From positions 1,798,001 to 1,862,000 of the forward strand of contig JAULSR010000005.1 in the NCBI GenBank assembly GCA_030512295.1: DNA of 64,000 nt, read 5' to 3'. Every line of letters begins with the position of its first letter. Position 1 is the first letter of the stretch. Shown one piece after another: positions 53,162 to 62,400 of the stretch. Position numbers and translations under genes: made by a program. The notes under the pieces were generated by a model. It was given only the letters and a program-made list of their open reading frames with translations, did no database searches and was not told the DNA's origin. Source of the DNA: Bombardia bombarda (lineage: Eukaryota; Ascomycota; Sordariomycetes; Sordariales; Lasiosphaeriaceae).

Positions 53162-54864
53162 ATGTACCGATCCCTTGTCGCCCTCACGTTTGCCACTGCT
53201 GTGCTAGGCCAGCAGGTGGGAACGTTGACGGCTGAAAAACATCCCTCGATGCCAATGGAGGTGTGCTCAGCTGCTGGGTCTTGCAAGAAGGAAAACACTG
53301 CAGTTGTCCTCGACGTAAGTGGGATCAGATAGAAAGCTGGTGCAAATTCTGCCCACTTTTGTAAAACAAAAAGACAGCTTACTGACATGAGGCTCCCAGT
53401 CAAACTGGCGTTGGACTCACGTCACATCTGGCTATACCAACTGCTATAGTGGCAACTCATGGAACGAAACGGCCTGCCCGGATGGCAAGACATGTGCCAC
53501 CAACTGTGCCCTCGACGGAGCCGACTATGCCAAGACGTATGGCATCTCCAGCCCTTCCTCTGGTGCCCTGAAGCTGCAGTTCGTGACCAAGAACAGTGAC
53601 GGCACCAATGTCGGCTCTCGTGTCTACCTGATGGCCAGCGAGACCAAGTACCGGACGTTCAACCTCCTCAACAAGGAGTTCACCCTCGACGTCGATGTTT
53701 CCAAGCTGCCCTGCGGTCTCAACGGAGCCGTGTACTTCTCCGAGATGGATGAGGACGGCGGTTTGTCTCGATTCCCAAGCAACAAGGCTGGCGCTAAGTA
53801 TGGTACTGGATACTGTGACAGCCAATGTCCCACTGATATCAAGTTCATCAATGGAGAGGTGCGTTTTTTCCTCCTCTGCCTCGAGCTGAGAGGGTATGTT
53901 TACTAATGCTCTTCGACTGAAACAGGCCAATGTCGACGGCTGGGAAGCTGGGTCTGGCAAGACTGGCACCTGCTGCGCCGAGATGGACATATGGGAGGCC
54001 AATCTGGACTCTGCTGCCTATACACCCCATCCTTGCAAGGTCACAACGCAGACCAAATGTGAGGGTGTTGACTGCGGAAACGGAGATGATCGATATGCCG
54101 GGTTATGCGACAAGGGTAAGTTGTTATTCAACTTTTGTTTCCGTTAATATGAAGTAATGAGGAGCGAGGAGACTGACAACCCTTATTTCGTGTTTTAGAT
54201 GGCTGCGATTTCAACAGCTTTCGCATGGGAGTCGACGACTTCTATGGTACCTCCAAGACGGTCGACACGTCCGAGCCCTTTACTGTCGTAACCCAGTTCA
54301 TCACTGATGACGGCACTGACACTGGCACTCTGAGCAAAATCAACCGTTTCTATGTTCAGGGCGGCAAGGTTATTCCCAACTCGGCTGGTATGTCTCTAAT
54401 TTGACCACAACGAACGGCGAGAAGGGCTGCTAACAAACGATCACAGCTGCCGTCGAGGGTGTTGATGCAGTCAACCACATCAGTGACGGCTTTTGCAAGC
54501 AGCAAAAGGAGGCGTTCGGGGATAACAACTATTTTGCCACCGTCGGCGGGATGGCGACGATGGGCAAGTCATTGGAGAAGATGGTCTTGGTCCTCAGCGT
54601 ATGGGACGATACGTAAGCCACCTCCGTCTCTTAATCCGCTTTCTCTTGTTATGCGAGGTTGCTAACCTTTCCAGCGCCGTCTCAATGAACTGGCTGGACA
54701 GCACCTTCCCAACCGATGCCGATCCGACGAAGCCTGGTGTTGTTCGTGGACGATGCGACCCGGGCGCTGGCTTGCCAAAGACGGTCGAGGCCGCTCATCC
54801 CGACTCGTATGTGATTTATTCAAAGATCAGGCTTGGGGCGATCAACTCCACGTTTGCAGCTTGA
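53162..54864 (+). CDS. GH7 cellobiohydrolase (secreted cellulase, no CBM1)
   Basis: Retaining glycoside hydrolase family 7 enzyme that releases cellobiose from cellulose chain ends. Six exons, 53162-53314, 53400-53858, 53926-54115, 54199-54387, 54447-54612 and 54675-54864, give 448 aa. All five introns are 59-85 nt with GTAAGT, GTGCGT, GTAAGT, GTATGT and GTAAGC donors. A signal peptide covers about residues 1-16 (MYRSLVALTFATAVLG), and the mature protein starts with Gln-Gln. The catalytic triad motif EMDIWEAN places Glu223, Asp225 and Glu228. Other family blocks are NWRWTHVTSGYTNCYSGNSW, DGCDFNSFRMG and LSVWDDTAVSMNWLDSTFPT. Many Cys pairs are kept. The protein ends soon after the catalytic core, so there is no linker and no fungal cellulose-binding module. 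Cellobiohydrolase rather than endoglucanase is indicated by these loops. Confidence 0.95.
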
Positions 54865-56436
54865 ACCAAAGCAAGGAATATGGACTATGTACTTCGTTAT
54901 TAGAAGCCTCAATGGGACAGTACATATAGCGTGTGATGCTGTGGCATAGATTACCTCCGCCGATATAGAAGAGTACAAAGAGAGAGAGGGAACGAGCATT
55001 TCATAGACAATGTTATACCGGCTGTGATGCCCAACTATCACTGAACAGTTTGAGCCACCTTGATTAACTGCCTGATATCCAAAAGATGCTTCTCCATGGA
55101 CGAAGTAATCCTTTGAGTATTGTTTGCTTGTTAACGGGAAACGTGAGTAATTTGCCCAGAATGAGATAGTGAAGCATCCAGGCCGCGTGCTTTAGAGGTT
55201 GAACTGGAGAGATACCACTTAGAATGGCATCTTCCAATCCATACATAACCAGGATCAGCAACGCAACACATGGGATTGCCCAGCCGAGGAGCGGAATAAA
55301 GTGGCGAATCGATGGAGTGGGATTGACGATGAAGCACTTGCCGCCCGACACGTGTACTCACACTACCCAATTACCTAAGGCAGCGAACCGGGTCGACAAT
55401 TGGGACGGGCTTGAGGGGATACTGCAGAATTGGGCCACCTGGACGGGTCGCTCATGATGGAGAAAGCAGCAGGTAAATTAATTGAGCGGTGTATCGGACT
55501 GGTTACGGCGGCGTCATGTGCAACCCACTGAATCCGAAGATGTGGATTGATTTGGCGACGACCTAGCGCCTAATGACAAGGTTGGCGGCCCTATCGTGGA
55601 ACACCTATCGTGGAACAAGAAATTGGTCTTGGGCGGAGGAGAGAGGGTTGGGAAGCTGGAAGATGGTGATACTGAATGGGAGATTTATCAATTACTGACT
55701 TAATCATGTGTGGGTTAGATTGGTGAAAGAAACAAACATGAATGAGATGAATGTGATTGTGAGGCGGGACGGGGCGGCATGGAAGGAGCTTTGATTTCTT
55801 TCTTTCTCTTGGGACGGGAATCTGGGGAGCTTGGGGAGCTTGGGTCAAAGTCAAAACTCAATGGACAAGAAGCCGCCCGTGGCGGGCATCGTAGCATGGG
55901 TTGGTGAGAGCTGAGCTCCTGCCGACGCGCATGGGGCTTCCCTGTCTGGAATCTCCAGGCTGCCTTCTGCCCTGCGGCGCTTCCATCAGCTCCCCTGGTC
56001 CCCAGCGGGCGTCAGCGCTGATCGACACCTCAGATGTCCCACTGCCCCGGCCGTCCCAGCATCTTTTTTTCCAAGCTAGGTGCTGACAGGAGCGGAGGGA
56101 ACCCACCTAGTTGACCAACCCGGATCCCAGGATTGAGGGTCGCCAAGCGGCGCTGGTAGTGGTTAGGTGGACCTGTGTTTTGGCGGCTAACCCATCTTCG
56201 ATCCCAGCGTGCACCACCAGCCTCGTGTAATAAATCCAAACAACAAAACACCCGACCGCCAAGATACCCTGGAATAGGATCCGATCAAAGGACGGCATTT
56301 CCCGGTGCAAACAGCCTAGCTATCATTGCGCAATACATGAAGCTACCAAAACAAATGAACGAACGGTAGCCATTCTTCAGTCGATTCGAGCCGTCAATCT
56401 GGTCTGGGAGCGGGAAGCCGTCTTGGGTAAGGAATC
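54865..56436. other. 1.6-kb gap before the giant gene, with unexplained minus-strand hydrophobic frames
   Basis: No gene is firmly supported. Minus-strand open frames 55351-55064 (hydrophobic, FIPLLGWAIPCVALLILVMY) and 56310-56107 (FQGILAVGCFVVWIYYTRLV) look like membrane segments, but I could not join them by splice sites. They may be remnants of a membrane protein gene or chance. Confidence 0.4.
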
Positions 56437-59400
56437 ATGATGCGAGAGCCCCATCGGCGGAGCCCTGAAAGCTCCCGCCGGCGACGCGCCGAACGCCGTC
56501 ATTCCAGAGAACAACTCGCCGCCGTCGCCGTCGCCGTCGCCGGGCCTGCATCCACAACCTCGCCCGCGAACGCACATCGATCCATGGCATCGCAGCCTTC
56601 GCAATCGTCGCTTCGGTCGCGAGCCGACTCGAGCACCTCAGCATCATCATCTACTTCGTCTTCGCTTCTCAACATCTCCCGCAAGGATCGCCGGTTCGGG
56701 TTCGGCATCCGGTCCTTCTTTACGCGCTCCTCCTCAAAGCGCGTGCGCAAGCGCCGATCATTTCGCACAAAGAACGCGTCCTCTTCCTCTGTCGACAGCG
56801 ACTTGGCTTACGGCAGGGGCTACATCTCTAAGATTGCTCTGGAGCGAAGAGACGCCGCGGTGGCTGCGCAACACCCACAACATCCCCAGCATCACCCCCA
56901 ACAACAACATCAACAACACCACCCTCAGTACCAGCAAAGCCCGCACCAACAACCGCAGCAATATCGACCTCAGCATGCCGATCAACTGTATGGACCCGAC
57001 GGGCGCCCAGCGCTAGGGAGAGCGCAGACAGACGAGGAGATCATCGCAATCGGTCGCAAGCTCTCCGACCTGGCCAGGGCCGAAAACAATAAGGACCTTG
57101 AGCGCGCTGGCAGACATCGCCCATCCCAGTATGTAGCCGCCGCGGCTGCGATCCGAAAGTTCAACCGCCATGGGCACGGCGGCAATTCGCGCGGCATTGG
57201 TTCCTCCAGGCCTCACAGCGGCAGTGAAGACGACGACTGGGAGTCTGCGTCGGATGATGACTCGTTGAGCAGCGATGGCGATTTCGACCCCGGCCTGGCC
57301 TATGGCTCAATGCCGCAATTCTCTAATACTTACCTGCCTAGCGGTCCACCAACGCCCCCGACAATTCTCTCCGAGAGGCCGTCGGAATCCATCAGGCCCC
57401 CCGACAGGAAGAGCTCCGCTGTCGACCCCGCGCTGTTTGGACCCGTCAACTCCCTGCGCGGCTACATCAATACCCCGTGCGGATACAGGCCAGGCGACTA
57501 TGTGCGAACTCAGCCTCTTCCGCCGCTTGATGAGCCGCCCATCCCAAGCGCCTCAATCGAGGCGCGACCTATGCGCACCGTCTATCCGGTCCCGACCGAG
57601 GACCCGACAAGATTCGACGCTGTCGCGAGCTCGTCTGTCGTGTCTATCCCGCAGGATCACATCAGCTATGCCCGCCCAAACCCAGTCGACATACACGCTC
57701 CCAAACCCCGAGTTCCGGTGTCGACACGCGTGCTGGAGGAGCAGCGCATGGCTGTTGAGCATCGCAGCAGTCTGCGCCACTCCCGACAGGCTTCTGATGG
57801 CGCGAGCTTTGCTGATGCCGCCATGGCCGCAGCTGTACCCGCTATGGTGGGGGCAGCGCTTGCCTCAGGTCGGAGTGAGAAGCGCGATGACTGGCGTGAC
57901 GATCGTCACGGGGAAGAAGAGCGTTACCTTCGCGAGGAGCGCGAGCGCGAGCGCGAGCGTGAACGTAAGCGCCGGGATAAGAACGACCGGCGGACTCGCG
58001 AGGAGTATGAGCGGCGTGAGGCGGAAGAACGCCGGGTCCGTGAGAGTGCGCGCCAGTCACGCCCTGTATCTGACGGTAAAAGCCATACCGATACTGTATT
58101 GGCTGGCGCCGTTCCGGTACTGGTTGGCGCAGCTGTTGCCTCTGGTCTCAAGAACAGGTCCGATGATAGAAGCAGGCGTGAGGTGGAGGAGACTCGTCTT
58201 CGCGAGGAGCGTGAGCGCCGCGAGAAGGACGACCGCCGCCTTCGAGAGGAACGGGAGCGTCACGATAAGGAAGAGCGCCGTGTTCGGGAAGAGTACGAAC
58301 GCCGCGAGCTCGAAGACCGTCGAATCCGGGAAGAGCGCGATTATCGCGATAAAGAATCACGCCGTGCTCGAGAGGCATACGAGCGACGCGAGCTAGAAGA
58401 GGCCCGAGTTCGAGACGAGGTGCGCCGCTCGCGCAAGTCGTCTGATGGCAAAAGTCTGGTAGACGTTGCAGTGGCTGGGGCTGTACCGGCTTTGGTTGGT
58501 GCGGCGCTGGTGTCAGATCGCAAGGAGAAGCGCGATGATAGGCGTGAGCTTGAAGAACGTCGTCTCCGTGAAGAGCATGAGGTCTATGAGAAAGAGGAGC
58601 GTCGTCTTCGTGAAGATCGGGAGCGCCGCGACAAGGAAGACCGTCGCATCCGTGAAGAAACCGAGTTCATCGAGAGGGAGAAGCGCCGTATACAGGCAGA
58701 GTACGAGGCCCGCGACAAGGAAGAGCGCCGTATTCGAGAGGAGCGCGAAGTTCGGTATAGGGGAGAGCGGCGGCTGGACGACGAACGCGAGCGTGCCGAG
58801 CGTGATCGTATCCTCAGGGAAGCAGCACAGAAACTCGATCGCGAAGAGAGAAAGAAGGTTGAGCTTCGGGAAGTAAAGGTTGATGACGACAAGGAGAAGG
58901 AACGTGAGAAGGAAGATCGGCGCCGTGCGAAGCGAGACTCGGTTATGATTATTGATGATCGGGATGCGAACCGGGATAGAAAGCGCGAAATACCCCGAGC
59001 CGATGAGAAGCGCGCAGATGCCCTGGACATGAAGCTGGCTGATGGAAGTGATGAGAAGAAGCTCAGTCGCGAGGAAGAGCGCGCCGCGAAACGTGCTGCG
59101 CGTGCAGAGACTCGTCGTTTGCTGGCTGAGATCCAAAAGGAAATTGAGCTTGAGAAACAGCGTCTGCAGAGAGCGGTTCAATTTGGAGAAGGCTCTCAGG
59201 AGGCTAAAGAGGTACCCCGTGATCCCAAACCATCCAGTGAAGACGCTGCTTCTTCTTCCAAGGCCCCCATTGATCCCTTCCAATTCCAGGTTTCCACCGA
59301 CGCTTTTCCAACTCCGACATATACGCCCCTCAGGCCATTGACTCCCCAAATTGTCGACGTCGCGCCTGCTGAACCGGACCATGACCATGTACTGTCCAGG

Positions 59401-62400
59401 CTGGATCCACCAGGTGATGGGAGACTGAGCCGTCGTGATTCATTCGAGTATGAGCAACGCCTTAAGGAGGTCGTTGCGAAGGATGAGTCGCCAGGTTCAG
59501 TCATTGAACCACATACTGTTGTAGACATTAGCCCCGCCCCGGTTGTTGAAGACGCAGTCCACGAGCCTAGGCGGGGTCGGGACCCAGAGCCGGTACGAGA
59601 TCATGTGCAGGAAGATGCCGATAGACGCTATCGTGAGGAAGTCCAGGAGAAGATACGCTCGCGCAGTGCCTCTCCTGCGGCTTCTGTGATCGATAAGTGG
59701 AACGAAGACTCAGACGATCAGCCGGTGGTCCGAATCACCACACCGCCCGATATGCCGAGGCCGTCTAAAAACAAGTATGAGGCGCCGAACGCTGATGTCC
59801 GTATCGACAATGTCATTATGCCAAGAGATCTTGTCAGATATCGTGCGCCACAGCCTACTGTAGGCAGCTTTGGGCCGTCTATGGTTCCCGTCTTCAAGTC
59901 GAGGGATCCTTCTTGCGAGCGTGAAAGGCCCCTTCTCAATCTCGTCCTGCCGACACCACGGTCCACGCCAAGCCCAGAAAAGCAGCAGGCAAGGCAAGCT
60001 CCTAAGCCGGTGGAAGAAAAGCACGATGAGACCGAGCCGGCAAGCCGACCAGTCATAGTCGACGTGTCTCCCGTTATTGTTGATGCGTCCCCGGATGACT
60101 CGCAATATGCCGCAAAGTCTGTCACCTGGGGAGAGAATGATACTCATCATTTCGAGGTGGAAAGTCCTGAGCGATCTCGGGATAGATCTCAAGATGAAGC
60201 CGAAGTCAAGCCAGTGGAGAAGCCAAGCACTGGTAAAAGGAAGACGACTTGGGAAATGATTGCTGCGGCTGTAGGCACAGCAACCATCTTGTCTGGTGAG
60301 GACATGCCCAAAGAAGATGCAAAGTCTGTCGAAGACCAAAAGGTGAAATCGCCGGAGCCGGAGCCAACGACAGTGTCAGCGCGAGAACTAGACCTAGAGT
60401 TGCCATCGACGCCAGAACGTGTGGCGGCTCGTGCGGGCAGTCAAGAAGTCGCTTCCTCGCCTCGACGATCTGTTCCAACTGATCTGGATGACGCACCACC
60501 CCAAGTTGGACCGAAGCCACCCAGTCCGCAAGTGTCCCAAGTGCATGATCAGGTAATGCCTGGCACTTTCGTCGACGATCTCGACTTCGCTGCCACGCTG
60601 GCTGCCGGCTTAGAGAGTACCGGATTTGACCCTAATATTGTCATCGATGATCCTACTTACCGGCGGCGAGACTCGCCTCCTGGTTCAAATGAACCAAGCT
60701 TGTATCGCCAGCCATTTGCGGAGACGGTAACGGATCTTGGTCTTCCTGAGACCGAGTCCTCCTCACGTGTAGTCGTCGCCGAGCCAAGTATCATCCATGC
60801 CGAAGCTAAAGACTCTCATGTTTCGGAGAGAGAAATCCCCACTGATGACTGGGACACGCCGACAAAGCAAAGTAAGAAGGACCGCCGAAGACAAGAGAAG
60901 TCTGCCAAGAGACAAAGCATAGACTCCTGGGATAGAGTATCCGAACCCCCGCTTGTCGAGGAGTCTTTCAGGGAGGCAGGACCGGCCGAGATGCGAAGCG
61001 TCGACTCTTGGGATAGAGTCTCTGAGCCTATTATTGAGGAGTCATTCCGAGAGGTTGAGCCGGCTAAATCGCGAAGCATCAGCTCCAAGAGCACAAATCG
61101 CACACCCCTCCCCGAGGACTCCTTCCAAGACATTGAACTCCCTAGAGAGGACTACTTCGACGAACCGAAGCTCAGCAAGAAAGAGCAAAAGAAGCGCGAT
61201 AGAGCCCTCGCTAGAGAAGCAGAAATGTTCGAAGCTCCTGAGCCTGAGCCACAGATCGTGGAGCCGGTCATGGAGTCGGCAGAGCCAAGGCTTAGTAAAA
61301 AGGAGCAAAAGAGGCGTGACAAGGCAGCGCAGGACGAAGCGCTTGCTTTGGAAGAGGAGTATTCGACTCGGTCCTCGCGGGTAGAAGAGCCTATCTCAGT
61401 TGACGATGACGAATGGGCTGAAACCTCATCTAAGAAGCCCATTCAATCCGCACAGTCTAGCCCGGCGTGGTATGATGCCGAAGAAATCGTCAGCGACAAA
61501 ACAGCGGATTCTGTGGCAACTTTTGATCCTGCCGACGAGCGGTCGAACAAGGGCTCTAAAAAATCCAAAAAGAACGCCAAGCGAGACTCTACCACATACG
61601 AAACTCCGACTTACTCAACCCCTTCATCTGAAGTGTCCGTCGCAAGTTCTGGCAGCAAGAAGGACAGGAAAGCTCGACGTAAGAGCACCAAGGATGACTA
61701 TGGTATACCTGAACAAGACGAACCACCAGATCGCACAAGAGATCCATTCAACGTGATTGATCGCGATGTCAGCTCAGTTGTTTCTGACCCAATTGGTAGA
61801 AAGTCGGATGGCGGACGGGCAGATGAGGGTGATGATACAAAGTCGGTAGCATCTGCGCCCACAGGCTCTCGTCAGAGGAGTTCCAGCAAGAGGCCTAGAG
61901 ACAAGGGCGATATTGACTCGTTTGGGCTGGCTAAGCCAGCAAATGGTACGCAGAAGCACAAGCAAGACTTGACAACCGAGAACGGCGATGAAAAGGAGTC
62001 TTTTTTAGCTAGTGCCGGTACCATTGGCGCAGGTACCGGCCTGGCGAGCGCTGTGGCTGCAATTGCAGCCCAGTTGTCTCGCCCGAAAGCCACCCAGGCC
62101 TCCGCTGAGGAGAAGGAAAAGGAAAGGGAGTCACCAACCTGTGGTGACGCTGAATCGATCCAGCGACCGCGTAGCATCAGCCACGGGTCACAGATCGTCG
62201 ACCCCGAGATCGTCCAGCGTGTGATCAAGCCAGCAATTGATCCCCAATATGGCGATTTGCTCCCGCTCCCTCCCAGCGAGCCCGGGTCTCCAAATATAGA
62301 GAGGGGCATTGTTCTTCCCGCTCTTCCAGACAGCCGTCCGGGGACACCCCCTGACGAGCGTAGCCTTACGGCAAAAACGCATGCCCGGCGCCGGAGTGCG

